Assembly: GCF_000754815.1 (NCBI RefSeq)
Contig: NZ_KN150747.1
Location: 3,134,896 to 3,198,895 of the forward strand
Source of the DNA: Yersinia ruckeri ATCC 29473
Lineage (GTDB): Bacteria; Pseudomonadota; Gammaproteobacteria; Enterobacterales; Enterobacteriaceae
Direction: 5' to 3'
DNA: 64,000 nt
The position numbers and the translations under genes are program-made. Shown in pieces: positions 40,479 through 50,894 of the stretch. The notes beneath the pieces were generated by a model. The model had not been told where the DNA came from. It saw only the letters and a program-made list of their open reading frames with translations, and did no database searches. Positions within the stretch are counted from its first letter, which is position 1; the number at the start of each line of letters is the position of its first letter.

Positions 40479-41996
40479 TTAACCCTCGTTATGCATTTCA
40501 AGATTTTCGGCTTCGTTCTGGCTGCGCAATGCCTGAGCATCATCGCTACGCAGAGACTCCAGATATTCCAAGTAGCTCTGATCAACATCTTTGGTCACGT
40601 AAATACCATTAAATACTGAACATTCAAACTGGGTGATATCGGGATTATCTTCGCCGACGGCGTTAATCAAATCGCTTAGATCCTGGAAAATCAAGGCATC
40701 AGCGCCGATCAACTTTTTGATTTCATCAACTTCACGTCCATGGGCGATTAGCTCATTGGCACTCGGCATATCAATACCGTAGACATTCGGGAAGCGAATT
40801 TCAGGCGCTGCGGAAGCGAAATAAACCTTCTTCGCACCAGCTTCACGTGCCATTTCAACGATTTGCTCTGAAGTGGTACCGCGAACAATGGAATCATCCA
40901 CCAGCAATACGTTCTTGCCGCGGAATTCAGCGCGGTTAGCATTCAGTTTACGGCGTACGGATTTACGCCGTTCCTGCTGACCCGGCATGATAAAGGTACG
41001 ACCGACGTAGCGGTTCTTCACAAATCCCTGACGGTATGGCTTATCCAGAATACGGGCAATTTCCAGCGCGATATCACAGGAGGTTTCTGGAATGGGGATC
41101 ACCACGTCAATATCCAGATCTTCCCATTCCTTGGCAATTTTAGCCCCCAGTTTCTGCCCCATGCGCACACGAGCACTGTAGACCGAGATTTTATCCATAA
41201 AGGAATCAGGACGGGCAAAATACACGTATTCGAACAGGCACGGGTTATACTTCGGATTTTCAGCGCACTGACGGGTGAATAACTGGCCTTTTTCGGTGAT
41301 ATACACCGCTTCACCCGGTGCGACATCACGCAGAAACTCAAAGCCTAGCGTATCCAGCGCAACGCTTTCTGACGCCACCATATACTCGTTACGGCCATCG
41401 GCAAGGGTACGTTTGCCAATCACCAGCGGGCGGATACCATTCGGATCGCGGAAAGCAACCATACCGTGGCCTATGATCATCGCTACGCAGGCATAAGCTC
41501 CACGAATCAATTGATGCATGGCGGCAACGGCAGCAAAAATATTGTCAGACTCCAACGGATAGTGCTGGAAGCGATCCAATTCGCTGGCAAATATATTCAG
41601 CAAAATTTCTGAATCAGAAGTGGTATTCACGTGACGGCGGGAGACTTCGAACAACTGCTTTTTCAACTGGTGAGCATTCGTCAGGTTACCGTTGTGCGCC
41701 AGCGTAATACCAAAGGGTGAGTTAACGTAAAAAGGCTGGGCTTCTGAGGCACTGGAGCTACCGGCTGTGGGGTAACGAACATGGCCAATACCCATATTTC
41801 CCTGCAACCGCAGCATATGCCGGGTTTCAAAAACATCTTTCACCAAACCGTTCGCTTTACGCAGACGGAATCCATTATGGGCATCAATGGTGACGATGCC
41901 AGCGGCATCCTGGCCTCGGTGCTGCAGCACCGTTAACGCATCATAAATCGACTGGTTTACCGGTGTAAAACCGGCGATACCGACAATACCGCACAT
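40479..41996 (-). CDS. purF: Amidophosphoribosyltransferase PurF
   Basis: PurF catalyses the first committed step of purine synthesis, turning PRPP and glutamine into phosphoribosylamine. The frame opens 25 codons earlier, but the true start is the ATG at 41996. That gives [10 protein letters not shown], whose Cys2 becomes the N-terminal nucleophile of the glutaminase domain. The product is then 505 residues, the E. coli length. The phosphoribosyltransferase domain has the PRPP loop [19 protein letters not shown] near residue 365. cvpA starts 10 bp upstream of the transcript side, and a PurR box governs both. Confidence 0.98.
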   Translation of the reverse strand: MCGIVGIAGFTPVNQSIYDALTVLQHRGQDAAGIVTIDAHNGFRLRKANGLVKDVFETRHMLRLQGNMGIGHVRYPTAGSSSASEAQPFYVNSPFGITLAHNGNLTNAHQLKKQLFEVSRRHVNTTSDSEILLNIFASELDRFQHYPLESDNIFAAVAAMHQLIRGAYACVAMIIGHGMVAFRDPNGIRPLVIGKRTLADGRNEYMVASESVALDTLGFEFLRDVAPGEAVYITEKGQLFTRQCAENPKYNPCLFEYVYFARPDSFMDKISVYSARVRMGQKLGAKIAKEWEDLDIDVVIPIPETSCDIALEIARILDKPYRQGFVKNRYVGRTFIMPGQQERRKSVRRKLNANRAEFRGKNVLLVDDSIVRGTTSEQIVEMAREAGAKKVYFASAAPEIRFPNVYGIDMPSANELIAHGREVDEIKKLIGADALIFQDLSDLINAVGEDNPDITQFECSVFNGIYVTKDVDQSYLEYLESLRSDDAQALRSQNEAENLEMHNEG

Positions 41997-42006
41997 GTGT
42001 CTTTCC

Positions 42007-42516
42007 TCATAAGCCGCTCCGAATCGGTAATTGATTCGGCAAGAAACTCGACGTGCTCTGTAGGTAGTCAAAGAACCACCTGATGATATAACTGAACTGC
42101 GGAATCAATTGTGACTGCTTCCAATCATCACTTTGTGAAAAACCGGTGAAGGTATCCAGAAAGAACAGTATGGCAGCAACGATCAGCACGCCTCGCAATG
42201 CGCCAAAACAAATACCCAGCACTCTGTCCGTTCCCGATAACCCGGTGCGTTCAACCAGTGAGCTAATCACATAGTTAACAATTGCTCCGACGATCAATGT
42301 CGCAATGAACAAGATGCCAATCGCGATACCATTGCGTACAAGTTCATCTTCAAAACGGGTGAAGTAAACGGCAAGATAAGCATAAAAATGGCTGGCAACA
42401 AAAAATGCACATCCCCATGTCACAAGTGACAATGCTTCGCGCACAAACCCCCGGATTAAGCTGACCAACGCTGAAAATCCGATAATGCCTAATATGACGT
42501 AATCAATCCAAACCAT
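42007..42516 (-). CDS. cvpA: CvpA inner-membrane protein
   Basis: CvpA is a four-helix inner-membrane protein first identified as needed for colicin V production and later tied to envelope stress and bile tolerance. The 169-residue protein (E. coli 162) starts [20 protein letters not shown]. Membrane helices lie at about 5-23, 30-47, 64-86 and 100-120, with a cytoplasmic tail. It is the first gene after the PurR box and is read into purF. Confidence 0.96.
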   Translation of the reverse strand: MVWIDYVILGIIGFSALVSLIRGFVREALSLVTWGCAFFVASHFYAYLAVYFTRFEDELVRNGIAIGILFIATLIVGAIVNYVISSLVERTGLSGTDRVLGICFGALRGVLIVAAILFFLDTFTGFSQSDDWKQSQLIPQFSYIIRWFFDYLQSTSSFLPNQLPIRSGL

Positions 42517-42574
42517 GACTATTCCAATGATGAAATCGCCTCTACATCCTGTTCGCGGCGAATTCTAACAGAAA

Positions 42575-42590
42575 AAGAAAACGTTTGCGT
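42575..42590. promoter_or_regulatory. PurR operator of cvpA-purF
   Basis: On the minus strand ACGCAAACGTTTTCTT matches the E. coli PurR box (ACGCAAACGTTTTCGT) in all but the second-last base. It lies about 60 bp upstream of the cvpA start, as in E. coli, where purine-bound PurR represses cvpA-purF-ubiX. Confidence 0.93.
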
Positions 42591-42620
42591 AGGGGAATTC
42601 CCGCCCCCGGATAAATAAAG

Positions 42621-42653
42621 TGCGGCGATTTTAAAAACAACAATCGCCGCACA
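42621..42653 (-). terminator. Hairpin after dedD
   Basis: GTGCGGCGATT, an 11-nt loop and AATCGCCGCAC form a perfect 11-bp stem about 60 bp after dedD. On the minus strand it is followed by TTTATTTATCC, a moderate U-rich tail. It separates the folC-dedD transcript from the cvpA promoter. Confidence 0.7.
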
Positions 42654-42714
42654 AACTTAGCTTAATCCCTTGCCAGCAGCAGGGTCTACTACCACCGGAC
42701 AACGGTAACGCACC

Positions 42715-43440
42715 CTAGCGGCCAGTACTGTAGGCCTTAACTTGCCCAGTAAGACCGCTCAAGGCGTTCAGCTCAGGCAGTGCCGATTGTAGATTCTGCT
42801 TCGATGCATCCGGGCCTACATATATTCGGGTAATCTGACCCTGTACTGGCGTGGATGGCACGGTATAAGCGCGGTGCCCCGAAAGACGCAGCTTCGCTAC
42901 CACTTCATCCACTTTGGCCGCATTTTTCAACGCGCCCAATTGAACAACATAGGCTTGGCCTGCCGGCGTTTTCTCTTCCGACGATGGTTTCACTTCTACC
43001 GGTTTCACTTCCGGCTTAGGTTTGACTTCCACCGGTTTGACTTCCACTTTCGGCTTAACTTCCACCGGCTTAGGCACGACTGGTTTTTTCTCTACCGGAC
43101 GGCTTTCCACGGGTTTTATCTCTACTGGCGGCGGTGCGACCAACGTCGGCTGCGCCGAGAGATTCCCGGCCTCATTGGCTGCTGGAGAAACCGGCTCTGC
43201 ACCTTTAGTGGCACTGAGGGCTTCAGCTGCACCTTCTGGAGGCTGCATCGGCAATGGCTGATTGACCGGCGGTACGACGTCAATTTCCTCAGCATCACCC
43301 GGTTTTGGCACTAATGGGATTGCCGCAAACTCATCCTCATAATGTTTTTTCTTACCATCCAGCAAGCCGGGCAATAAAATCACCCCCAGCGCCACCAGAA
43401 TGACGGTTCCCACTAAACGGTTCTGGAATTTACTGGCCAT
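42715..43440 (-). CDS. dedD: SPOR-domain cell division protein DedD
   Basis: DedD is a bitopic inner-membrane protein that goes to the septum through its C-terminal SPOR domain, which binds denuded peptidoglycan. The start at 43440 (MASKFQNRLVGTVILVAL) matches E. coli and gives 241 residues; a start two codons earlier is open but less likely. One membrane helix lies at about 10-28. A Pro/Val/Lys/Glu linker with tandem PVEVKP-type repeats spans about 110-155, and the SPOR domain (AYVVQLGALKNAAKVDEVVA) about 165-241. It overlaps the folC end by 11 bp. Confidence 0.96.
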   Translation of the reverse strand: MASKFQNRLVGTVILVALGVILLPGLLDGKKKHYEDEFAAIPLVPKPGDAEEIDVVPPVNQPLPMQPPEGAAEALSATKGAEPVSPAANEAGNLSAQPTLVAPPPVEIKPVESRPVEKKPVVPKPVEVKPKVEVKPVEVKPKPEVKPVEVKPSSEEKTPAGQAYVVQLGALKNAAKVDEVVAKLRLSGHRAYTVPSTPVQGQITRIYVGPDASKQNLQSALPELNALSGLTGQVKAYSTGR

Positions 43441-44701
43441 TCGCACTCCCCGTTTTCAATACTGCCATCACATGAGCAACCGTGTGGAATGAACCACAGA
43501 CAATCACCCGGTCTTGCGGTGCGGCATCCTGCATTGCCTGACGCCAGGCCGTTTCAACATCGTTAAACTGCCGCGATGCCGTTAGATGCTGCGCCAATGC
43601 CTCGGCACTGGCACCGCGTGGCCCTTCTAGTGGCGCACAATACCATTCATCAATCTGCCCAACCAAACACGCCAGAGTGCCAGCGATGTCTTTATCGGCC
43701 AGCATACCAACCACTGCCCGCACCTTACCGCGAACCGCGGGTAATTGGGACAGCCGTTCAGCCAGATAGGCTGCGGCATGAGGATTATGTGCCACATCCA
43801 GAATCAACATCGGTTGTTCACTGACCATCTGGAAACGCCCCGGTAATTGGGCATTCTCCAGCCCCAGACGGATCGCAGAATCACTCACCTGCAACGGCGA
43901 ATAATGCAATACCGCCAATGCAGTAGCCGCGTTCGGTAACGGGACATGCGGCAACGGTAGGTCGTCCATTTGCTGCGCCCCACACTGCCAACGCCAACTG
44001 GAATCCTGACGGCTAAATTGCCAAGCATCGCCGCGACGATAAAGCTTGGCACCGATTTCATCGGCAACAGCAGCAATGGATGCGGGCATATCTGGCTCGC
44101 CAACCACTGCGGGCTTACCGGCACGGAATACGCCCGCTTTTTCCCGGCCAATACTTTCCCGATCAGCCCCTAGCCAGTCGGTATGATCCAACGCGATACT
44201 GGTAATGCCTGCAACGTCAGAATCCACGATATTAGTCGCATCCAGACGTCCTCCCAGCCCGACTTCCAGAATCACGACATCCAGCCGAGCCTGTTTAAAC
44301 AGGTGTAATGCCGACAAGGTGCTGAATTCAAAGTAAGTTAGGGAAGTATCACCACGGCCAGCCTCGATATGGGCAAAGGCCTGACAGTGTTCCACTTCCG
44401 GCAGCTCACGCCCCTGAATGCGAACACGTTCGGTATATTCCAATAAATGCGGAGAACTGTAGACACCAACCCGTAAGCCGGCAGCAAGCAAAATAGCTTC
44501 CAGCGTACAGCAAGTAGTGCCTTTGCCATTAGTGCCGGCAATAGTGAAAACGGTTGGTGCCGGTTTAAGCAAATCGATACGCTCGGCAACCTGTTTGACA
44601 CGTTCCAGCCCCAGATCGATCGCCTGAGAATGCAAACGCTCAAGATAGTAAAGCCACGCGGCCAAAGGCGACGTGGCTTGGGGAATTTGATGATTATTCA
44701 T
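43430..44701 (-). CDS. folC: Bifunctional folylpolyglutamate/dihydrofolate synthase FolC
   Basis: FolC adds glutamate to dihydropteroate and to reduced folates. The preferred start is the ATG at 44701 (MNNHQIPQATSPLAAWLYYL), which follows GGGA and gives 423 residues, one more than E. coli. Upstream in-frame starts at 44728 (ATG) and 44746 (TTG) are less likely. The P-loop is FTIAGTNGKGTTCCTLE. YFEFSTLSALHLF, LDHTDWLG and DVAHNPHAAAYLAERL are Mur-ligase-fold motifs. It lies between accD and dedD on the same strand. Confidence 0.97.
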   Translation of the reverse strand: MNNHQIPQATSPLAAWLYYLERLHSQAIDLGLERVKQVAERIDLLKPAPTVFTIAGTNGKGTTCCTLEAILLAAGLRVGVYSSPHLLEYTERVRIQGRELPEVEHCQAFAHIEAGRGDTSLTYFEFSTLSALHLFKQARLDVVILEVGLGGRLDATNIVDSDVAGITSIALDHTDWLGADRESIGREKAGVFRAGKPAVVGEPDMPASIAAVADEIGAKLYRRGDAWQFSRQDSSWRWQCGAQQMDDLPLPHVPLPNAATALAVLHYSPLQVSDSAIRLGLENAQLPGRFQMVSEQPMLILDVAHNPHAAAYLAERLSQLPAVRGKVRAVVGMLADKDIAGTLACLVGQIDEWYCAPLEGPRGASAEALAQHLTASRQFNDVETAWRQAMQDAAPQDRVIVCGSFHTVAHVMAVLKTGSANGQ

Positions 44702-44859
44702 GAGTCCCGTCACTGGCCTTGGATTCATTCCATAGTGTTTACTCAATACGCCCTAATACGGAATATTTAGTAGACACCAGTTACATTCTTTGGGGTGATT
44801 CTGCGTTCACGTTACGCTTTGTTTAGCATACTTTACTTGCCAATACGCGGGGTAATAAT

Positions 44860-44889
44860 CGGGTATCACTCGATGAAAAGTGATACCCG
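44860..44889 (-). terminator. Terminator of accD
   Basis: CGGGTATCACT, an 8-nt loop and AGTGATACCCG form a perfect 11-bp stem starting about 10 bp after the accD stop. On the minus strand the tail is ATTATTACC, so termination may be partial, with some readthrough to folC. Confidence 0.75.
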
Positions 44890-44898
44890 TTGACCCAC

Positions 44899-45804
44899 TT
44901 AGTCTTGCGCGTCGTTTTCGACAACGACCGCTTTGACTTCAACCGTTTCCGGCTGCGGCTGGTGGGTGAGTTTGGACAGAATACTGGCCAAAGTTTCACG
45001 CATCACCGGGCGGCGAACGATCATATCAATCGCGCCTTTCTCGATCAGGAACTCACTGCGTTGGAAGCCTGGTGGCAGCTTCTCACGCACCGTTTGTTCA
45101 ATCACCCGAGGACCTGCAAAACCAATCAGAGCTTTGGGTTCAGCAATATTGATATCACCCAGCATCGCCAGACTGGCGGACACACCGCCCATGGTCGGAT
45201 CGGTCAACACTGAAATGTAAGGCAAACCGCGCTCTTGCATTTTAGCCAGTGCAGCACTGGTTTTTGCCATCTGCATCAATGACATCAGCGCTTCTTGCAT
45301 ACGCGCACCGCCGCTAGAGGAGAAACACACCAGCGGGCAGTTATCTTCCAGCGCCTGCTCAACAGCGCGAACAAAGCGGGCACCGACCACCGAAGCCATC
45401 GAGCCGCCCATAAAGGCAAATTCAAAAGAAGCGGCGACGATAGGCATACCGTACAGCGTACCTTTCATTGCCACTAATGCATCTTTTTCGCCCGTGTCTT
45501 TCTGCGCAGCAGAAATGCGATCTTTATACTTTTTGGAATCCCTGAACTTCAGGATATCCTTTGGCTCCAGTTCGCTGCCCAATTCAACTTCACTGCCAGC
45601 ATCCAACAGAGTATGCAAACGCTGACGCGCAGTCATACGCATATGGTGATCACACTTAGGACAAACTTCCAGATTACGCTCTAGCTCGGCGCGGTACAAA
45701 ACCTGCCCACAGCTATCACATTTTGTCCACACCCCTTCAGGAATACTCGCTTTACGGGTTTGCGTGATGTTGCTCTTATTAAGAATTCGTTCAATCCAGC
45801 TCAT
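44899..45804 (-). CDS. accD: Acetyl-CoA carboxylase carboxyltransferase subunit beta
   Basis: AccD is the zinc-containing beta subunit of the carboxyltransferase that makes malonyl-CoA for fatty acid synthesis. The frame extends 33 codons further, but the ATG at 45804 ([12 protein letters not shown]) matches the family and gives 301 residues. The zinc ribbon uses C29, C32, C48 and C51. [20 protein letters not shown] and [18 protein letters not shown] are carboxyltransferase core motifs. It sits upstream of folC and downstream of dedA, as in E. coli. Confidence 0.98.
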   Translation of the reverse strand: MSWIERILNKSNITQTRKASIPEGVWTKCDSCGQVLYRAELERNLEVCPKCDHHMRMTARQRLHTLLDAGSEVELGSELEPKDILKFRDSKKYKDRISAAQKDTGEKDALVAMKGTLYGMPIVAASFEFAFMGGSMASVVGARFVRAVEQALEDNCPLVCFSSSGGARMQEALMSLMQMAKTSAALAKMQERGLPYISVLTDPTMGGVSASLAMLGDINIAEPKALIGFAGPRVIEQTVREKLPPGFQRSEFLIEKGAIDMIVRRPVMRETLASILSKLTHQPQPETVEVKAVVVENDAQD

Positions 45805-46036
45805 CGATGACCTTTCTGTTTGAACCTGGCTGTTGCCAGTCCGCTGTTCATGCTGTAACCATCTCCCTGAAAACACACCCAATAAAAAGTGCCTGAGCAC
45901 CACACCAACAGGGCGTGATCAAGGCACGAGAAATCAGATTGTCCGCAGGAACAGACCATTAATGTTACTCATTAAACCATATTGGTTCGCCACTGTGGAT
46001 AAAAAACTGGTCGAACCCTGGGTTACGGCAACGTTT

Positions 46037-46699
46037 TTACTCACTTTTCTGACGAGCTGCTGCGCGCCGATGCCGCCAAACCTCAATAATACCTGGCAGA
46101 ATTGAAACCACGATAATAACCATAATCAGCAATTTCAAATTGTTCTGCACAAAAGGTACGTTTCCGAAAATATAGCCAGCATAGGTGAATAACAACACCC
46201 ATACCAATGCCCCAATCACGTTATAGGCGGCAAAGTGACGATAGGACATTTTACCCATCCCGGCGACAAATGGCGCAAAGGTGCGAATAATCGGTACGAA
46301 TCGCGCCAAAACAATCGCTTTTCCGCCGTGTTTTTCATAAAACGCATGGGTTTTATCCAGATAGACACGACGAAATATTTTCGAATCCGGATTGCTGAAT
46401 AATTTTTCGCCGAACAAACGACCGATAGTATAGTTGACCGCATCACCCAAGATGGCCGCAATAACCATTAATGTGACCATGGTGTGAACATTGAGATCGT
46501 TAGTTGGCAAGGCAGCCAGAGTACCGGCAACAAACAACAGAGAATCCCCCGGCAGGAACGGCGTGACCACCAGCCCGGTTTCACAGAATAAAATCAGAAA
46601 CAGAATTCCGTAAACCCAAATACCGTATTGCGCGACCAGCGCCGCCAAATGGACATCAATATGCAGAATAAAATCAATAACGAAACGTATAAATTCCAT
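46037..46699 (-). CDS. dedA: DedA-family inner-membrane protein
   Basis: DedA belongs to the VTT/SNARE-associated (DedA) family of membrane proteins. Members take part in envelope homeostasis, and some flip undecaprenyl phosphate or phospholipids. The 220-residue protein has the re-entrant-loop motif [20 protein letters not shown] near residue 41 and the conserved [20 protein letters not shown] near 130. The tail is basic ([10 protein letters not shown]). It lies between truA and accD on the same strand, matching E. coli. Confidence 0.95.
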   Translation of the reverse strand: MEFIRFVIDFILHIDVHLAALVAQYGIWVYGILFLILFCETGLVVTPFLPGDSLLFVAGTLAALPTNDLNVHTMVTLMVIAAILGDAVNYTIGRLFGEKLFSNPDSKIFRRVYLDKTHAFYEKHGGKAIVLARFVPIIRTFAPFVAGMGKMSYRHFAAYNVIGALVWVLLFTYAGYIFGNVPFVQNNLKLLIMVIIVVSILPGIIEVWRHRRAAARQKSE

Positions 46700-46801
46700 A
46701 AATACTCTCGATTAGTGAACACACCGCCGCTCACCTAAATAAAGGAAACTGGCCTATTGGGTGAACCCGCTACCAACTTAAAGCCAGCGATCCACCTGGC
46801 A

Positions 46802-47635
46802 TCAATCATCGGCTAAAAATAAGGGTCCCATCGGCACACAAGGCAAGCCAAAGTGTTCCGGATAATCAACCGCGACCAAATACAATCCTTCAGCTTTCGC
46901 CGTTGCCGCCGCTTTGCTTCGATCTTTTAGCGTCAATAACTCGGCTATCCAGTTTTCATCCTGATTACCACAGCCAATTTCTATCAAACTGCCAACAATA
47001 TTACGCACCATATGATGAACAAATGCATTGGCCTTGATATCTACCACGATATAGGCACCCTGTCGGGTAACTTTTACATGTTTTACATTACGCCACGGCG
47101 TACGAGATTGGCATTGCATCGCCCGGAACGAGGTAAAGTCGTTTTCGCCCAGTAATGCTTGCGCAGCTCGTTCCATTTTTTCCGCATCCAACGGCATATA
47201 ACAGTGGGTTACGCCTTGCGCCAAAATGGCCGGACGATACCGGTGGTTATAAATAACGTAGCGATAGCGACGCGCCGTTGCGCTAAAGCGGGCGTGGAAA
47301 TCCTCACTGACGGTTTTTACCCAGCGCACTGCAATATCCGGCGGTAAATGAGTATTAACGCCCATTGTCCAGGCGGCGTCCTTGCGTTGTGCCGAAGTCA
47401 CGAAATGTACCACCTGGCCGGTAGCATGCACACCGGTATCGGTACGGCCAGCACACTGCACAACGATCGGCGCATTGGCCACGCGGGTTAACGCCGCTTC
47501 CAGGCACGCCTGCACACTGCGCACTTCCAGTTGACGCTGCCAACCATAATAACGGCTGCCATTATATTCAATGCCTAGTGCAATTTTCAGACCCGTAGCC
47601 TCAACAGGCGACGGGGATAATTCAAGTTCGGACAT
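46802..47635 (-). CDS. truA: tRNA pseudouridine(38-40) synthase TruA
   Basis: TruA converts uridines 38-40 in the tRNA anticodon arm to pseudouridine. The catalytic aspartate is D66 in [36 protein letters not shown] and [16 protein letters not shown] are other family blocks. The length of 277 residues is a few more than E. coli because of the N-terminus. Its ATG shares a base with the usg stop (TGATG), so the two are translationally coupled. Confidence 0.98.
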   Translation of the reverse strand: MSELELSPSPVEATGLKIALGIEYNGSRYYGWQRQLEVRSVQACLEAALTRVANAPIVVQCAGRTDTGVHATGQVVHFVTSAQRKDAAWTMGVNTHLPPDIAVRWVKTVSEDFHARFSATARRYRYVIYNHRYRPAILAQGVTHCYMPLDAEKMERAAQALLGENDFTSFRAMQCQSRTPWRNVKHVKVTRQGAYIVVDIKANAFVHHMVRNIVGSLIEIGCGNQDENWIAELLTLKDRSKAAATAKAEGLYLVAVDYPEHFGLPCVPMGPLFLADD

Positions 47636-48645
47636 CAGTAAAGCTGCTCCTGCAACAGACGCTCAGCCGTTTCAATCGCCATTAGCGCCCCACCAAAACG
47701 AATATTGTCGGCAACTGACCAGAATTGTAGAATTTCAGGAATACCGTAATCGTTACGCACACAACCTATGCTCAGATAGTTGCTGCCAGAGGCGTCGCTA
47801 ACCTGGGTGGGGAAATCATCTTCTTCTGTCAGTTGAATATCTTCACAACTTTCCAGTTCACTGCGGGCTTCATCAGAGGAGATAGGACGCAGTGCCTCCA
47901 GATGAACCACCTGTGCCTGGCCGTAAAATACCGGCGACTGAATGCAACTGACTGAGATTGGCAAACCTTCGTCTTGCAGCACTTTGCGCACCTGATCCAC
48001 CAGACGGCGCTCTTCACGTACGCTACCCTCTTCGTCCGCCAGCAGCGGCAAGACGTTAAACGCCAACTGTTTCGGGAAAATAGCAGCTTCTGCCGGAATA
48101 CCATTCAGTAATTTGGCACTTTGCCCGGCCAAATCGTCTACTGCGGCTTTGCCGTGAGCAGAGGCTGAAATCAGGCTGGTGACATGCAAACGCGACAGCC
48201 CGGCCTGCTCGGTCAGCGGTTTGATTGCCGTCAACAGTTGACTGGTCAAACTATCCGCTACCGCCACGATATTACGGTTACGGTAATCTGCCAGCACCTG
48301 CGGGTTAACACTCGGTACCACCAAGGGAACATCGGGTTCCATAGCAAACAGGCCGCTGCTGTCGATCACCAAACAACCCGAGTTACCCGCTTCTTCCGCA
48401 TAGCGCGCCGAGGCTTCGCTACCGGCCACAAAGAAGGCCAGTTGAGCCTGTGACCAATCAAAACTTTCGGCATTTTCTACCAATACGCTTTTACCATTAA
48501 AACGTACTGTCGCACCGGCACTACGTTCGCTGGCCAAAGGATACAATTCACCAACCGGGAACTGGCGCTCTTCTAACAGCTCCAGTAAAGCTTCACCTAC
48601 TGCGCCCGTAGCGCCTAACACAGCAATGTTCCAGCCGTCAGACAT
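47635..48645 (-). CDS. usg: Usg protein, aspartate-semialdehyde dehydrogenase-like
   Basis: Usg is a paralogue of aspartate-semialdehyde dehydrogenase with no proven activity. The start at 48645 ([20 protein letters not shown]) follows GGAG by 9 bp and gives 336 residues; the frame is open to 48660. The N-terminal NADP fold is kept (GATGAVG). Where true dehydrogenases have the catalytic Cys (PNCST context), this protein reads [11 protein letters not shown]. The catalytic cysteine is therefore missing, as I recall for E. coli Usg. It lies between pdxB and truA, as in E. coli. Confidence 0.95.
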   Translation of the reverse strand: MSDGWNIAVLGATGAVGEALLELLEERQFPVGELYPLASERSAGATVRFNGKSVLVENAESFDWSQAQLAFFVAGSEASARYAEEAGNSGCLVIDSSGLFAMEPDVPLVVPSVNPQVLADYRNRNIVAVADSLTSQLLTAIKPLTEQAGLSRLHVTSLISASAHGKAAVDDLAGQSAKLLNGIPAEAAIFPKQLAFNVLPLLADEEGSVREERRLVDQVRKVLQDEGLPISVSCIQSPVFYGQAQVVHLEALRPISSDEARSELESCEDIQLTEEDDFPTQVSDASGSNYLSIGCVRNDYGIPEILQFWSVADNIRFGGALMAIETAERLLQEQLY

Positions 48646-48682
48646 GTTGGTTTTCTCCACAATAATTCATTCAAATACAAAG

Positions 48683-48701
48683 AGGCGGTAAATTACCGCC
48701 T
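48683..48701 (-). terminator. Hairpin between pdxB and usg
   Basis: AGGCGGTAA and TTACCGCCT, separated by one base, form an inverted repeat in the 89-bp gap after pdxB. On the minus strand it is followed by CTTTGTATTTG. It may partly uncouple pdxB from usg-truA. Confidence 0.55.
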
Positions 48702-48734
48702 TGATAATCATCGGTTTTAGTGAGGTACTCACCA

Positions 48735-49871
48735 TTAAACCAGCGAGATTAATTGGGTCGTGAAGCCCAATTTTTGCAATAATTCGGCGCTGGCCGGATC
48801 GTCACATTGAACGCAGAGTGATGACCACTCTCGGCGCTCTTGATAATGTTTACGCAGCCGATCAAATTCACCAGGAATACCGGCAACCTGCCGTAATGGT
48901 GCATCATCGCGGCGCACATCATACACTAAGTGCATTAATCGCTTTAATTTGCCTTCATCCAACTCGCCGTTAAGACGAATATGACTGAATTCTGGCTGCG
49001 GCAATAGTGACGCCAGTTCGATACTCTGCGGCTGCCCGATATGCTGGCTGAAAGCTTCAAATACCTGCGTAGTTCCACGGGCTTTACCTTCCAGCGTATA
49101 ACCGGCGATGTGTGGCGTGCCGATATCAACCCGCGCTAACAGCGATAATGACAGGTCGGGTTCCGGCTCCCATACATCCAGCACTACGTTGAGTTTCTTG
49201 CCTTTTTCCAGTGCCGCTAATAATGCCGCGTTATCCACTACGGCACCGCGACAGGCATTGATCAGAATGCGGTTATCTGGCAATGCCGCCAGCCATTCGC
49301 TATCGACCATATGCAGGCTTTGGTGAGGGCCAGTTTTATTCAACGGGGTGTGGAAAGTGAGGACATCGGCTTCACGTACCAGTTTTTCCAGCGGCCAGAA
49401 TTCGCCTTGATCGCCACGCTCGGCGCGCGGTGGATCGCAGAGTAAGGTGCGGATACCCAAAGCGTTCAGGCGAGCATTCAGCCGCGAACCAACATTGCCG
49501 ACGCCAATGATACCGACGGTTTTGTCGCGTAATTGAAAACCGTCTCGTTCCGCCATCATCATCAGGGCAGAAAATACATATTCCACGACTGCAATGGCAT
49601 TACAACCTGGTGCTGCTGAAAATCCGATACCTTGCTGGCGTAGCCAAGCCTCATCGACATGATCAGTCCCGGCGGTGGCAGTACCAATAAAGCCGATGCG
49701 GGTACCTTGTAACAGTTCCGCGTTGACCTTGGTCACCGAACGTACCATTAACGCATCGGCGTGAGTCAATGCTTCAAGGGGAATAGGACGCCCCGGTATT
49801 GCCTGCACCTCGCCTAAACGCTGGAATAACTCCCCAGCGTAAGGCATGTTTTCATCAACCAGAATTTTCAC
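48735..49871 (-). CDS. pdxB: Erythronate-4-phosphate dehydrogenase PdxB
   Basis: PdxB oxidises 4-phosphoerythronate in the DXP-dependent pathway to pyridoxal phosphate. The 378 residues equal E. coli. The NAD-binding motif is [17 protein letters not shown] near residue 120. [15 protein letters not shown] contains the catalytic Arg, and [15 protein letters not shown] has the catalytic His. The C-terminal dimerisation domain (about 290-378) is typical of PdxB. In E. coli flk follows upstream directly; here an inserted block of about 8.5 kb separates them. Confidence 0.98.
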   Translation of the reverse strand: MKILVDENMPYAGELFQRLGEVQAIPGRPIPLEALTHADALMVRSVTKVNAELLQGTRIGFIGTATAGTDHVDEAWLRQQGIGFSAAPGCNAIAVVEYVFSALMMMAERDGFQLRDKTVGIIGVGNVGSRLNARLNALGIRTLLCDPPRAERGDQGEFWPLEKLVREADVLTFHTPLNKTGPHQSLHMVDSEWLAALPDNRILINACRGAVVDNAALLAALEKGKKLNVVLDVWEPEPDLSLSLLARVDIGTPHIAGYTLEGKARGTTQVFEAFSQHIGQPQSIELASLLPQPEFSHIRLNGELDEGKLKRLMHLVYDVRRDDAPLRQVAGIPGEFDRLRKHYQERREWSSLCVQCDDPASAELLQKLGFTTQLISLV

Positions 49872-49976
49872 TTTGCTCTCCGACAGCCTGCTGCCATACC
49901 AATGAAAAAGATAATGGCTATTTTGCCACTGAATGACTCTGAACCCAACGTTAGAAAGCCAGCTTGGTTCGGAAAC

Positions 49977-50753
49977 TTATTGACCTCGCCGATAACGTTC
50001 CGGTGTGGTGCCAGATATCTGCTGGAACATCACGATAAACGCCGATGCCGAGCTATAACCGACATCCAGCGCTACGCTAGCAATCGTTCTCCCCTGCTCC
50101 AGTAATGAAATCGCATGTAGAAAACGCAGCCGTTGCCGCCACTCACTAAACGGCATCCCCAGTTCCTTCTGGCAGCGACGGGACAAAGTGCGCTCAGTGC
50201 TATATACCCGTTTGGCCCACTGGGACAGCGCGGTATTATCCGCTGGGCAGCGCTCCAGCGCCGCCAGAATCGGCGACAGCAGTTTGTCCTGTGAAGTCGG
50301 CAGATAGGTACATTGCATCGGTGATATTTTGAGCTGATCAATCAGTACCTGGACCAAACGATGATCCTGTGGCGTCTGTGGCGTTAGCATTCCGCGTTTG
50401 AAGCAGTCTTCCAGAATCACGTTAAAGATTGGGCTGAAGTTAATCAGGCATGGCGCGGCGGGCAGTTCGGTACATAAATCCAGCGCAATATCAATGGCGC
50501 GATATTTCGTCGGACGGCGATTATAGCTTGAATGCTCCATTCCGCTGGGTATCCACAAGCTAAACTCAGGTGGCGCAAGAAAGCGCTGCCCCCCAACGCT
50601 CATGGCGACTACGCCGGATTTAACACAAATAAGCTGACCATATTGATGAGAATGCGGCAAAAATTCCGTATTGGCACTCAACGCCTCACAGCGTAACAAC
50701 AGTGTCTTGGGTGGCTCCGCCAACGTATTGGGGAACAGTAAAGAGGGCATCAT
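49977..50753 (-). CDS. AraC-family regulator, probable regulator of the adjacent DMT exporter
   Basis: A 258-residue AraC/XylS-type regulator. Residues about 15-100 form a cupin-like sensing domain (SHQYGQLICVKSGVVAMSVG). The C-terminal 100 residues hold two helix-turn-helix units: TALSQWAKRVYSTERTLSRR, then TIASVALDVGYSSASAFIVM ending in TTPERYRRG. Its layout resembles NimR of E. coli. It is divergent from a DMT-family transporter with an inverted repeat between them, so control of that gene is likely. The ligand is unknown. Confidence 0.88.
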   Translation of the reverse strand: MMPSLLFPNTLAEPPKTLLLRCEALSANTEFLPHSHQYGQLICVKSGVVAMSVGGQRFLAPPEFSLWIPSGMEHSSYNRRPTKYRAIDIALDLCTELPAAPCLINFSPIFNVILEDCFKRGMLTPQTPQDHRLVQVLIDQLKISPMQCTYLPTSQDKLLSPILAALERCPADNTALSQWAKRVYSTERTLSRRCQKELGMPFSEWRQRLRFLHAISLLEQGRTIASVALDVGYSSASAFIVMFQQISGTTPERYRRGQ

Positions 50754-50815
50754 CGAAGGAAATTCCTGTACATTCGTCGCTTCTCACGTTGTCACTGTCT
50801 TAATTACATTAAATG

Positions 50816-50851
50816 TTGTCCGATTATCAGTATATATAATAAATCAGACAA
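50816..50851. promoter_or_regulatory. Inverted-repeat operator candidate between AraC gene and DMT exporter
   Basis: Half-sites TTGTCCGATTA (50816-50826) and TAAATCAGACAA (50840-50851) are inverted copies with one mismatch in TTGTCYGATT. A perfect TATAAT at 50835-50840 lies inside, about 55 bp upstream of the exporter start. The dyad overlaps the likely promoter of the plus-strand gene. Confidence 0.6.
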
Positions 50852-50894
50852 GTGTAGACTAGCGCCCGAATGAGTTTTAATGAGAATAGTTATC

